This document shows positions 18,885 to 28,566 of a DNA stretch of 64,000 nucleotides, in pieces. The position numbers were made by a program, and so were the translations under genes. Source of the stretch: JAKAGZ01 sp963772675 (GTDB lineage Bacteria > Bacteroidota > Ignavibacteria > Ignavibacteriales > Ignavibacteriaceae); NCBI GenBank assembly GCA_963772675.1, contig CAVYYF010000007.1, forward strand, positions 372,001 to 436,000. The letters are read 5' to 3'. The notes beneath the pieces were generated by a model that worked only from the letters and a program-made list of their open reading frames with translations, was not told where the DNA came from and did not search any database. Each line of letters begins with the position of its first letter. The first letter of the stretch is position 1.

Positions 18885-21767
18885 TCAAAGATTCCAGAAA
18901 AAACTAAAGTAAGCAGCAAAAGAACTGTAGCTAACCGTAGTTTGGTATGTGCTGCCATAAGCCAAGTTACCCTGTAGTGTAAGGTTCCGCACAATATCCC
19001 AATTAAACGAGGCATAAAGCTGTCTGATTACGTACGAACTGTTTGTGATCAAACCAATTTTACCACCGACTGTAACTCTGGATAGTTTGTTGTTAGATTT
19101 GTAAACGTCGAAATCCCCAAATAAGCTGTGTGAAGCATAATCCTGCGGAGAATAATATTTATTAGTTACAAATAAATAATTTAAGTTTTCATATTCATAA
19201 CCTAATAACACACTGGAGGAGAAATATTTGCCCAGTCTTAGATTTATTCTGTGCCCATTATTTCCATCAGTAATGCTTAAATAATTAATATCAGTAGAAA
19301 ATTTGAAATTATTATTAATGATATAATAACCGTTAAATCTTGCGAGACTAACATATTCTCTTGTATTAACCAGGTTTGGTGAATATAACACCTGTGCAGC
19401 ATCTTCTCTATTAAACGAAAGTACTGCAGAATATTTCTCGGCATCTTCAGATTTAACAAATACATTTGCTAAAGTTCTGTGTCCCTCATTCTCATAAATT
19501 GAACTACCCAATCCTGCACCAAATGTTGTATTCTCAGCCAAACGGATCAGAAGATTTAACTTAATATTATTGATATTTTGATTTATTGAATCGTTGGAAA
19601 GTGCTGTACGATATCCTTCAACTCCAAGCATCATAAATGAAGTAACACCCAAATCCACTCTTAACCCCTGGCTGTTGAACCTGAATCCTAAATTATCACC
19701 GTAGTAAGCACCATAAGGTGAAACAGTAGCATAGGAAAATAGTGATGAAGATCCTGAACCAAATCCTGATATAGGCAACCAACCTTCTCTCTGCTCAACT
19801 AAAGCAGCTTGTGAAGAATCCAGCTTAAGATTGTTTTTCAAGTTGTTAAATACATCGGACGCATCACTGTATTGATGCATCATTACATAAGAATCACCTA
19901 AATAAAGGTTAGCCTCATAGTTATCCGGTTTCTCTTTTACTAATCGCTGGAAAGAACTAAGTGCATTAACAGAATCCCGCATATAGTAATAAGTTTTTGC
20001 TCTCATTAAGTCCGTTTGATAGTCATAATTCTGACTTAATAAATCATTATAGATGCTGATAGCTTTCTTATAATTCTTTGCACACACGTTAACATCGGCA
20101 TATTCTCTTTGGACAAGAACATTTGGCTCTGCTTCAGCTAAATATTTATCATATTTTACTAGAGCTTCCTGACACTTATTTTCATAAGAAAGCTGGCGCC
20201 CTTGCTGAAGAATATCAAATAGCCTTTCTTGTTTAGCTGCTATTTTACTAATTTCAAAATCTGATTCTAATTGATCTAAAGTCGGATTTGTAGGGTCAAG
20301 GCTCTTAATTCTGTTCATATAATTTCTGGCTGCAACAAAATCTCTTTGTTGTAAGTTCAAAGAAGCTAAAGCAATCATTACATCTACATCTTTAGGATTT
20401 TTAGCAACCATACTTTGCAAAACCGGTTTCACGTCATTCAGGTTTTTACCCTGCCAAACTGAAAGTTGAGCGTAAAATAGCTTATAAGAATAATTGTTAG
20501 GATCTGATTTCAGCAATTCATCCATCATCGAAAGGGCTTTTGAAAAGTCTTTGTTTTCAGATGCTAAACGGGCATATAAAAATTTTGCGTCGTTATTCTT
20601 TCTTGAAGAGGTTTTTGCGAAATAATTATCAAGAACATCCATCCCTTTATCATAATCGCGAGTTTTTTCATAATATTCAGCCAATTTCATCGCAGCTTTT
20701 TTGTTAGCAGGGTTTTTCTTTATTAAAGCCGAATATTTCGCAATCTCTTCCTGATAAATATTATCTAATTTATTTTTTAATTCTGAATAATATTTACTGT
20801 ATTCTTTAACTTTTGAAGTGGTATCTTTTGAGAGAACTTCTAATAGTTGAGTAGCTTCTTCATATCTCTTTACATTTACAAGTTCTTTTACAAGTTTAAA
20901 TCTCTGTTCATTATTACCTGGATGACTTTTTAACAGCCTGTAGTCCCTGTCAATGGCGTATTCAAAAACTTTACGTACTGGACCTTTTCCGCGAATATAT
21001 TTAACTGAAGTATCATTTATGGCATATATATAGCCATTACCTTTTGCCCTATCCAAACCATCCTGAGCTTCTTTAAAATAAGGTCTTAAGGCTAGAGAAT
21101 GTTCAAACGCATCAATGGCAACCTTACGTTTACCCAACCAGAGTGAAAAATAACCGTATCGTGACCAAAGCCTGTGATCATTGGGATATTTTTCTGTATA
21201 TTTTTTAAGTATCGGCTCACCCTTAGCGACGTGATCATCTTTAGCTAATATTTCAGAATACCTGATAATCTCGTCAGCAGAAGCTTCTTCTCTTGCAAGA
21301 TACTGATCATACCAATCCTCGGCAGTTTGCCATTCTCCCAGATTTTTATAACTCTTTCCTATTTCGAGATAATCTATTGCTTTGTTGGGATTAATTGCCA
21401 ATTCTCTTTTGTGCCCTTCAATTTTATTATACAAAAGAGAATACCAGGCAGTTGTGGCCCGGCTTAGGTTTGTGCTAATGTCTTTATTATTTGGTTCCAA
21501 CTTTAATGCTGATTTATAATCATACACAGCATTTTCATAATCTTTTCTTTTCTCATAACAAAGTCCTCGAAGATTATATCCGAGAGCCTTCTGTGGAAGT
21601 GCCGAAATGTATCTGTTCAAGAGATCAATAGCCTCACCGTAGCGACCAAACTGCATTTGTTTTTGTGCTTCCAACCTTAAAGCATCAGTCTGTACCTGGG
21701 CAAAAGCTGATTTTATCGGAAAACCCGTGAAAAGGAATAAGGCCAGAACAAAAAAAATCTTTTTCAT
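18885..21767 (-). CDS. TPR-rich outer-membrane beta-barrel, polysaccharide exporter (PgaA/PelB/BcsC-like)
   Basis: 960 aa with a signal peptide (1-23, ending AFAQ), about 650 residues of TPR repeats (for example RYGEAIDLLNRYISALPQKA, DYENAVYDYKSALKLEPNN, NYEANLYLGDSYVMMHQYSD) and a C-terminal beta-rich domain (~690-960) that finishes ...FAAYFSFFWNL with alternating aromatic residues. The combination of a periplasmic TPR scaffold and an outer-membrane pore is how PgaA, BcsC and PelB export polysaccharides. It lies between the KaiC-like ATPase gene (15 nt upstream) and the GT2 synthase gene (about 260 nt downstream). Confidence 0.85.
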   Translation of the reverse strand: MKKIFFVLALFLFTGFPIKSAFAQVQTDALRLEAQKQMQFGRYGEAIDLLNRYISALPQKALGYNLRGLCYEKRKDYENAVYDYKSALKLEPNNKDISTNLSRATTAWYSLLYNKIEGHKRELAINPNKAIDYLEIGKSYKNLGEWQTAEDWYDQYLAREEASADEIIRYSEILAKDDHVAKGEPILKKYTEKYPNDHRLWSRYGYFSLWLGKRKVAIDAFEHSLALRPYFKEAQDGLDRAKGNGYIYAINDTSVKYIRGKGPVRKVFEYAIDRDYRLLKSHPGNNEQRFKLVKELVNVKRYEEATQLLEVLSKDTTSKVKEYSKYYSELKNKLDNIYQEEIAKYSALIKKNPANKKAAMKLAEYYEKTRDYDKGMDVLDNYFAKTSSRKNNDAKFLYARLASENKDFSKALSMMDELLKSDPNNYSYKLFYAQLSVWQGKNLNDVKPVLQSMVAKNPKDVDVMIALASLNLQQRDFVAARNYMNRIKSLDPTNPTLDQLESDFEISKIAAKQERLFDILQQGRQLSYENKCQEALVKYDKYLAEAEPNVLVQREYADVNVCAKNYKKAISIYNDLLSQNYDYQTDLMRAKTYYYMRDSVNALSSFQRLVKEKPDNYEANLYLGDSYVMMHQYSDASDVFNNLKNNLKLDSSQAALVEQREGWLPISGFGSGSSSLFSYATVSPYGAYYGDNLGFRFNSQGLRVDLGVTSFMMLGVEGYRTALSNDSINQNINNIKLNLLIRLAENTTFGAGLGSSIYENEGHRTLANVFVKSEDAEKYSAVLSFNREDAAQVLYSPNLVNTREYVSLARFNGYYIINNNFKFSTDINYLSITDGNNGHRINLRLGKYFSSSVLLGYEYENLNYLFVTNKYYSPQDYASHSLFGDFDVYKSNNKLSRVTVGGKIGLITNSSYVIRQLYASFNWDIVRNLTLQGNLAYGSTYQTTVSYSSFAAYFSFFWNL

Positions 21768-21781
21768 GGCTCTCTTATCTT

Positions 21782-23032
21782 TTAATGGAAATACAATTTA
21801 TTCTTTCCTTCTGAATCTTCTGAAGTAAGAAGTTGAAGCAGATCTTCGGAGTTCTGAATTTTTTCATCTACCCTAACCACATATACCGATATATGTTTTA
21901 ATAGTTCATTAACATCTTTTCTTTGGCTGGCCGGCAGGTTCGCCTTAACTTTTCCAATTATACTATTAACGCTTTTGGGATCTTCTTTTGTAATCAGTAC
22001 CACAACATCATTATTTATTATACATATTTTATCTTTTCTGTCTGTTGCCAGTCGTATTGCATTCTGCAGCTGTGTTATTGATAATAACCTTTTTATTTCT
22101 GCTGTTCTGTCAAGACGGAAAGACATCAGGGTAAATACCTGACCTGTACTTTTAAATAAAGCTATTTGATTATTTAATATTAGTTTAAAATCATATTCAT
22201 TATAGTAACTTGTAAAAGTAGAGCTTTCCTCAGGTACATCAACATCAGCTAGTGATTTATACTTTTTTGCTTGTCGTACAGCTGGAGAGGGATATTGATT
22301 TATTTCTAGTGCCCCTGGCTTTTGGTAGTTTACCACTATTCCTTTATAAGGCTCAACTCTATATTCAGAAGTAAACTGCCCTTCGGTATGACCAACATTA
22401 GGAGTAATTGCTAAAACACCACTTTGCTCGGATGTCAATTTTGAATCGACGGCTTTGCTAAGATTGATTATTCCGGTTGCATTAGAAGCTAAACAATCAA
22501 CTATAGCCCGGCTACCTTCTGCAGCAGGCTCACTTATTACATACAAACTTGTAATACCGCTATCTTCAATTGTTTCACAAGTTCTGGAGAATGATTGCTG
22601 GAGTAATGAAACATTATTAAATCCTACAAAAGGTGTTAGTTCATCAAAAACAATTTTATTTGGTTTGTATTGTTCAACTACAGTTACTATATCATTCATA
22701 TATTCAACAAGGAAGTCATCAGTATTCCCTACTTCATATAAATCTGCCGGAGGAGCTACTCTAACCACAATGATTAAATTCTGATTCATATATTCCTGAA
22801 GGTCCAGATCAATTGATGCTGCCTGTATCATCAGGTCTTTAGGGCGCATACTTGTAAAATACAAACAAACATTTTTTTGCTTTGCGCATTCCATCGCATA
22901 CTGTAGACTCAATAAGGTTCTACCTGACTTGCGGGCTCCTACTAAAAGATAGGTGCCTCCACGATAGAAACCTCCCCACTTATCATCAACAAGAGGAATA
23001 CCCGACGTTAATAGTTGTATTTTCTGATTCAT
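21782..23032 (-). CDS. KaiC/RecA-like ATPase fused to a degenerate GGDEF-like domain
   Basis: 416 aa. Residues 1-240 are a RecA-fold ATPase of KaiC/RadA type. Its P-loop reads GARKSGRT (32-39), with Arg where the invariant Lys of GxxxxGK[TS] should be and a Lys two residues before the Gly. Walker B is NKIVFDE with Asp130/Glu131. After a linker, residues ~280-405 resemble a diguanylate-cyclase fold: predicted alpha/beta with KICIINNDVVVLI at 335-347, where NNDVV replaces GGDEF and the RxxD position reads DRKD. It probably binds rather than makes a nucleotide. It heads the TPR-exporter/GT2 operon, so a regulatory role in polysaccharide output is inferred. Confidence 0.75.
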   Translation of the reverse strand: MNQKIQLLTSGIPLVDDKWGGFYRGGTYLLVGARKSGRTLLSLQYAMECAKQKNVCLYFTSMRPKDLMIQAASIDLDLQEYMNQNLIIVVRVAPPADLYEVGNTDDFLVEYMNDIVTVVEQYKPNKIVFDELTPFVGFNNVSLLQQSFSRTCETIEDSGITSLYVISEPAAEGSRAIVDCLASNATGIINLSKAVDSKLTSEQSGVLAITPNVGHTEGQFTSEYRVEPYKGIVVNYQKPGALEINQYPSPAVRQAKKYKSLADVDVPEESSTFTSYYNEYDFKLILNNQIALFKSTGQVFTLMSFRLDRTAEIKRLLSITQLQNAIRLATDRKDKICIINNDVVVLITKEDPKSVNSIIGKVKANLPASQRKDVNELLKHISVYVVRVDEKIQNSEDLLQLLTSEDSEGKNKLYFH

Positions 23033-23159
23033 AAATTTACTCGATTTTTACAAGGTTTAACAAAGATTATGCCGTGCATAAATTCAAATAATTCAATGGA
23101 TTTTAGCAATTATTTAAATTAAAAGATGGACTAAACAAGTACAACTAATTAACAGAGTG

Positions 23160-23644
23160 TTTCATTATGCTACGTTTCTTTTTCTTACTGTCCCAAATCC
23201 AGGTACCTGCTTCTATGAATCTATTGTTACACCTCTGTATGGCTCAACCTTAATATGCAGTTTTGAATAGTCCATCTGCGAGACCGATATTTGGAGTAAT
23301 TATCATTTCTCCTGTGTGCCCTTCTTCACCACTTTCCTTTTTCAAATAAATTACGCCAGTAGAATTTTCGGTCAGTGTATCTACGATAGTCTGGGTATCA
23401 GACGTTACAGGCCCACTTAGTACAAAGAGAGTAGTTATCCCGTTGTCTTCTATTTTTTCACTCGTTTAAGTAAATACATTATTCAAAAGAATATACATAC
23501 TTTATTTTGATCGGCAGCCTCATTTGCAAACTGAAGACTAAGCGATGTTCTTCCTGATTTATGAGAGCCGATTAATAAGTAGGTGTCACCACGATAAGAG
23601 CCGCCCCACGCTTTATCAACTAATGGAACACCCGATGGTCCCAT
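23160..23644 (-). pseudogene. Decayed paralogue of the KaiC-like ATPase
   Basis: On the minus strand from 23644, MGPSGVPLVDKAWGGSYRGD and LLIGSHKSGRTSLSLQFANE align with residues 10-50 of the intact ATPase just downstream; a stop (FF*) follows at about 23496. After an internal deletion the sequence resumes in register as SEKIEDNGITTLFVLSGPVT, STGVIYLKKE and MIITPNIG, hits TAA, then gives KVEPYRGVTIDS and TAG. Several independent stops and a deletion show this is a true pseudogene, not a base-calling artefact. Its P-loop had the same GxxKSGRT form. No C-terminal GGDEF-like part is seen. Confidence 0.85.
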
Positions 23645-23849
23645 TTAAACCTTCCTATTCATTCAATTGCCAATTGCATTTCTCAAGGTAGGCCAAATAA
23701 TATGCCATAATAAAGTGCTCATTACTCTTTATTTTTTTGAAAATTTTGTATTCAAACAGACGCAATAGAAATTTTCTGTATCATACTGGGGCAATTATAT
23801 TGGGTATTTTGAATTAAAAAAAGGAAGAAGGGAAAAAAATAAAAAATTC

Positions 23850-25500
23850 TTATTTGTCTTTTAGATTGCCAAATACGAATAGAGCAGTAGCGTTACCCAC
23901 AATTGTAGGTTCATTGGTTATATAATCCATCCTATCATCATAATATTTTACATCTGCACTATTAAATTTGTCATACTGAAAGTTTGTTCTATTGATCTTA
24001 TAATTTTTTAACAAACTTTCCGGGGCGGGTCCAGCTGTAAGCGCTCCCGGCAAATATCCCTTGTGGAAATATGCTATTTGTGAGTGAAAATGTTTTGGAA
24101 AGACGGTTCCTATATCATAGATAAATGACATCCCCCAAGGATTTCTTCCAAGGATATAATCTTTTTGATAGGATGCGAGAGAATCAAAAGTGGTTTTGCC
24201 GGTTAGTTTTTTATATAGAATATTTTGAATTACAATTCCCAGAAGCGAATTTGTAGTACCCCACGAAAATTCCATACCTTCTTTGAAGATCGATTTTTCT
24301 TTATGAATATTAAAAGCATCAAGATTATTATAAATATATTCTGCAAACCTTGGAACATGCTGTGCGATCCTATAGTCGGCCAATGAATTAATATCTCCCC
24401 AGCTCCACCAATAATCAGACTTAGCACTGTCCCCATAAACTTCGGCATCGTTTAAATATTCTAGGATCATTTGTTACATTATATAATTCAACTGCACCTA
24501 AAGCTAACTTTCCCAAGAATCTTGTATCCTTATAAAATCTTGAACTTAATGTATCAACATCCGGTACATCATTTCTTATTGCATAAATTTTAACTGCAGT
24601 TGCAAGACATTTGTCCGCAAATTCATAATACAGAAATTTTTCCTTCCAGACTTTGGCTCCTAGTGCTAATGCTGCACAGTAAATTCCAACCAGGTTTTTC
24701 CCAATTCCTTCCTTCCCGACACGATCATATCTTAAAGTATCATATTCCGGGAGTCTCCATCCTACATCGTGATCACGAATATCCTGCACCTGGGTAATCA
24801 ATTTATCATTAGAATAGTTTGCTCTTAAAAGCCAGTCCAACCCAATCTTTGCTTCTTCAAGAATGTCAGGTACTCCATCGTGATCATCGTCAAAGCTAAA
24901 TTTTTCTTTATCAAACTCATAGGAAAAGATCATCATATAAGTTGAATAGGCAATGGTAGACAGAAATTTGATATAGTCTCCCGCATCATGCCATCCGCCT
25001 GTTACATCTACCATACCCAATCCAGGCTCACCTAAAACCCGCGCTACATCCGATAAATGACAGGGAGCGTGTAGGTAAGGATTAGTAGGACCGCAGCGTT
25101 GTACTTTGAAAAATAACAAAAGCGAATCAGCAATTGTATCGTAAACATTATCATTAATTATGAATGGATATGAAGCAGTACCGTTTACAACAATTTCATA
25201 TTTGCCAGAAGTTTTAACCGTTGAAAAATCTAGATTATAACAATATTTAAACTTAGCATACGAAAAGACTTTATCATTAAACTTATTCTTATAGACTATT
25301 CTTTTATTGTTTACATTCCTGACAATAAAGTCTTTATCATCTAATGACTTTGTTGATAATACAACAGCCGTTTTAATATCGTTTACTCTAAAACCAACCT
25401 GGTTCGTTCTGATATAAATGGATTTATCTTTGGAAATGATAGATATACTAGAAAGGAGAGTTAAAATAACAATAAGAAAAAGGCGAATTGTAAACTTCAT
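23850..25500 (-). pseudogene. Glycoside hydrolase family 9 (cellulase-type), frameshifted
   Basis: Two frames (24421-25500 and 23850-24470) join into one secreted GH9 enzyme of about 549 aa. Order: signal peptide (1-~23), N-terminal Ig-like CelD_N domain (YIRTNQVGFRVNDIKTAVVL), and an (alpha/alpha)6 catalytic domain with GGWHDAGDYIKF (the Asp pair that activates water), YILGRNPWGMSFIYDIG and the C-terminal acid Glu in DYITNEPTIVGNATALFVFG. The frame changes near 24455-24465, between NVTNDPR and LEYLNDAEVYGD; one extra base or two missing would explain it. Glycosidases beside a polysaccharide synthase usually trim or release polymer. If the lesion is real, the enzyme is lost. Confidence 0.82.
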
Positions 25501-25585
25501 AAAAATGAACTCTTTTAGGACAACTTTACCTTTTTAACAAAAACCATCGGGCTTTTGTTATGCAAAGATTTAGATATGAAAAGTA

Positions 25586-25987
25586 TTACGCTACGGCAGT
25601 AAAACTTCTTATCTTATCCATGAAATCATCTTTCCTAACAGGTTTTGGGAGATAAGCATTAGCACCCTGCTGAATATATTTCTCTCTATCCCCACTCATT
25701 GCATAAGCAGTAACTACGAGAACCGGAAAGTCCTTTTTATTCATCTCATTTCTTAATTCGTTTAGGACTGCACTTCCATCTAACTTACCCGGAAGATTAA
25801 TATCAAGAACCAGCAAATCATAATTATTTTTTCTTAACATTTCAATTCCCTCTTCAGCAGTTCCTGCTACTTCCATATCATAAAACTCTCTTAGGTAAAT
25901 CTTGAATATTAACTGCGTATCGTAATTGTCTTCAATTAGTAAAATTTTCTGTCGAATATTCTCCGTAATGTTTTCCAATTCCCACAC
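25586..25987 (-). CDS. Stand-alone CheY-like receiver
   Basis: 133 aa made of one receiver domain: acidic pair LLIEDN, phospho-acceptor Asp in LLVLDINLPG, switch Thr in VVTAYAMSGD and Lys in AYLPKPVR. It resembles the receiver encoded at 11235-11774: both share IEDxxDxQxxFK, MD/LDINLxG and VTAYxxxGDxEK, so they are probably related members of one signalling circuit that brackets the polysaccharide locus. It has no output domain and would act by protein contact or as a phosphate carrier. It lies about 85 nt upstream of the GH9 gene. Confidence 0.9.
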   Translation of the reverse strand: MWELENITENIRQKILLIEDNYDTQLIFKIYLREFYDMEVAGTAEEGIEMLRKNNYDLLVLDINLPGKLDGSAVLNELRNEMNKKDFPVLVVTAYAMSGDREKYIQQGANAYLPKPVRKDDFMDKIRSFTAVA

Positions 25988-26011
25988 TTTATTTGTTAAT
26001 AATAATATTAC

Positions 26012-26644
26012 TTAATTATTGCTGTCTTTTTTAGGAAAATTAGTACCTATAATTTCATCCCATAAAGGGGAACTTACACCAAAGCCAAGCTCAGAGTTTT
26101 CAAAATGGTGCCTGATATGATGTTTCTTTATTGCAAGCCAAAATTTATTACGAATATTAAAATGATGAACAGCGTAATGAGTTATGTCATAAAACAAATA
26201 ACCTGCAATAAATCCGACAAAAAATGGGGCGACAAGAGTTCCTCCCAAAATCAGCTTAAACAAAAAATAAAATAAAGCAGCAAGAGGAATACTTACTGAC
26301 GGGGGCATAACAAGTCTTTTGGAATCGCTCGGATAATCGTGATGAACCCCATGAAAAATAAAATGTATCTTCATACCAAATTCAGACTTTGCTGGAAAAT
26401 GAAATATAAATCTATGCAGAGTATATTCTGTAATTGTCCATACAGCTATTCCAAGCAGAATTAATGATATAATTGTGCCGAAAGTAAAACTGTAATCCTC
26501 AATTGATCTATATAGGAAATATCCTATTACAGGAAGATAAATATACAGAGGTACTGTAAAGTGTACTTTTGACAAAGCCTCAAAAAAATCACTTTCAAAC
26601 ATTCTGACAGTTTCGTCTTTATTAGAGACAAAATTCTTAGCCAT
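26012..26644 (-). CDS. Fatty acid 2-hydroxylase-like membrane di-iron enzyme
   Basis: 210 aa with about four hydrophobic segments and the histidine clusters of the fatty acid hydroxylase superfamily: TLHRFIFHF, HGVHHDYPSDSKRLVMPP, ITHYAVHH and KKHHIRHHFEN. The HHxxPxDxxRLVMPP stretch is characteristic of the Scs7/FA2H branch, which 2-hydroxylates N-acyl chains of sphingolipids or related lipids. Many Bacteroidota make sphingolipids and 2-hydroxy fatty acids, so a membrane lipid substrate is likely. It requires oxygen. It lies 24 nt upstream of the stand-alone receiver gene. Confidence 0.82.
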   Translation of the reverse strand: MAKNFVSNKDETVRMFESDFFEALSKVHFTVPLYIYLPVIGYFLYRSIEDYSFTFGTIISLILLGIAVWTITEYTLHRFIFHFPAKSEFGMKIHFIFHGVHHDYPSDSKRLVMPPSVSIPLAALFYFLFKLILGGTLVAPFFVGFIAGYLFYDITHYAVHHFNIRNKFWLAIKKHHIRHHFENSELGFGVSSPLWDEIIGTNFPKKDSNN

Positions 26645-26847
26645 ACTTTCTCACTCTCCTTTAATTTTCTATTTGGTGAGTAAATTTAACAATCTATCCC
26701 ATAAATGCAAAAGTCATTCGGAATAGCAAAGCCTTCATTTTCTTAATTTTTCGAGCTTTTAATAGACTAAAATTGCAAAGAGTAAATAAAACAACAATGT
26801 TCAATAATTTAGATGATATTATTCTTCACTTACTTTGGTAAATCGTT

Positions 26848-28532
26848 CTATAATAACTTTATAAATTCAGGAAATTTAATTTTCTTCTCTCTTAAATTAA
26901 GTTCCCAAAAATTATTGTCTTTTTCATCGAAGCCATGCTTAGCATATATATCCCGGCATGGTTCATTTTTTGCTGTCGGTAAAATTTTACCCTCTACTAT
27001 GTACAGATTATTTTCTTCAGCTATTTTTGTAATATATGAAAGCAATGCAGTTTCTACATTTCTACCCAATACCCTGCAGCTCATAAGAAAAGTATCTATA
27101 TGAAGTTTCGAATCACTAAACTTCAGAATAGCAACAGCAACAATCCCATAGTCGCCGAGTTTATCTTTAACAATCGTGTAAAGAATTTTATATTTCGGAT
27201 CAGCTGCAAATTTCCTTACCTCAGTTTCCGTATAACGCCTGGTTGTCAAATTAAATTGATTTGTCTTTTGTATAAGCTGAACTACCCTTGGGAAAGAGAA
27301 GTCATCCATTTCTTTGATGATAACCCGCATCTCTAACGACTTCAAATAAGATGTAGTATCTGTAAAAATCTCTTCAAGTTTTTTCCTTTGCCTGTTTTTG
27401 GCGTAACTTTTATTCCTCTTAAAATCGTCATCTGTTAGCGAGTGGAAATTAAATAAATCAAGGTCTTTTAAGAAATCGATAAAATACATCGAATCTTCAG
27501 GAAGTTCGGGAACTTCAACTTCCGGAAGTTGATCTTTTACAAAGCCTCTTTCAAAAGCAGAATCATCTAAAAATACAAAGCTGTCAGTTCCAAGGTTTAA
27601 TTCCTGTGCGATTGATTTTATGTTCCGAACTTTATCATTCCAATTAATCCTTATAGCAGCAAAATGTTCTTCTCTTAAAATCATATACGGATGATTTTTG
27701 ATTACATCTAATGCTATGTCTTCAGCATTTTTACTGCAAACTGCCAGCAATATTCCCTGCCTGTGTAGTTTCAGCAATTCTTTTTGAAAATCATAAAATG
27801 CTTTGCCTGATCCATCATTACTGAGGACAATATTTTCAATCCCATCCTCTCCAATTATTCCTCCCCACAATGTGTTATCAAGATCCAGAACAATTAATTT
27901 CTTCCTTAAACCACTATAAGCTTTTATATGACTCAGATAAAGCCCAGCAAGTCTTTCTGAACCTGATTTGCTGAAATTACTTTTGGCGATATAATACATA
28001 CGGGAATCCAATAATTCATCTTCCCCGTATTTTTGAAACAAGGATAAGACATCAATTAAACGTATACCTTTATTCTCTGAAATAAATTTCTCAAATTGAA
28101 GATTTAATTTTTCAGGAATATTTTTCGTACTGTAAGGACTATTTCCTTCGAGGGTTTTGAATAGGTAATTAGTATGGAAGATAAAAGTTATCAATAAAAA
28201 TCTGCGAGTTCGGTAACTTTGATCTTAATTTGCTAATTAGACTTAGATAATTGTTGAAATCTATTATCGAGCATCAGAATAAATTTTAGCTTCCTGCTTT
28301 CTTCAAATTGATGATCGAGTATATCTTCAACTAACAAGCCTAAATCAATGGAAAGAAATATTACATCAGGATTAAATTTATAAAATGAATTATCCTCGCC
28401 CAGAATTTCCTGTACATATTGATTGAAGCCGGAGACATAAATTTCGGATTCAATGGAAGTTTCTTTCAGCCTTTTGCTGAATTCCTTTGCTATAAAATCT
28501 ATCGTATAATTACTAAGAAAAGCAATTTTCAT
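26848..28532 (-). pseudogene. FkbH-like HAD-IIIC protein with GNAT domain, carrying two frameshifts
   Basis: Three frames join to about 560 aa. The N-terminal flavodoxin/SGNH-like domain (MKIAFLSNYTIDFIAKEF from the ATG at 28532) runs to FILMLDN; a short middle piece gives FNNYLSLISKLRSKL and PNSQIFIDNFYLPY; the main part continues NYLFKTLEGNSPYS. Removing one base at each of two points, near 28252 and near 28183, gives an exact whole number of codons. HAD motifs are intact: DLDNTLWGGIIGEDG, CSKN and FLDDSAFERG. The C terminus is GNAT-like. FkbH proteins load a glyceryl group from 1,3-bisphosphoglycerate onto an acyl carrier protein, and an ACP gene lies two genes upstream. Confidence 0.83.
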
Positions 28533-28566
28533 TTTTAAGTCTTTCAATTAAGCGAATACTTACAAA

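Noticed and set aside
24230..24448. Extra small genes antisense or out of frame to GH9, helicase, nuo and dxs genes
   Set aside because: These frames have no ribosome sites or protein-like composition and lie wholly within well-supported genes.
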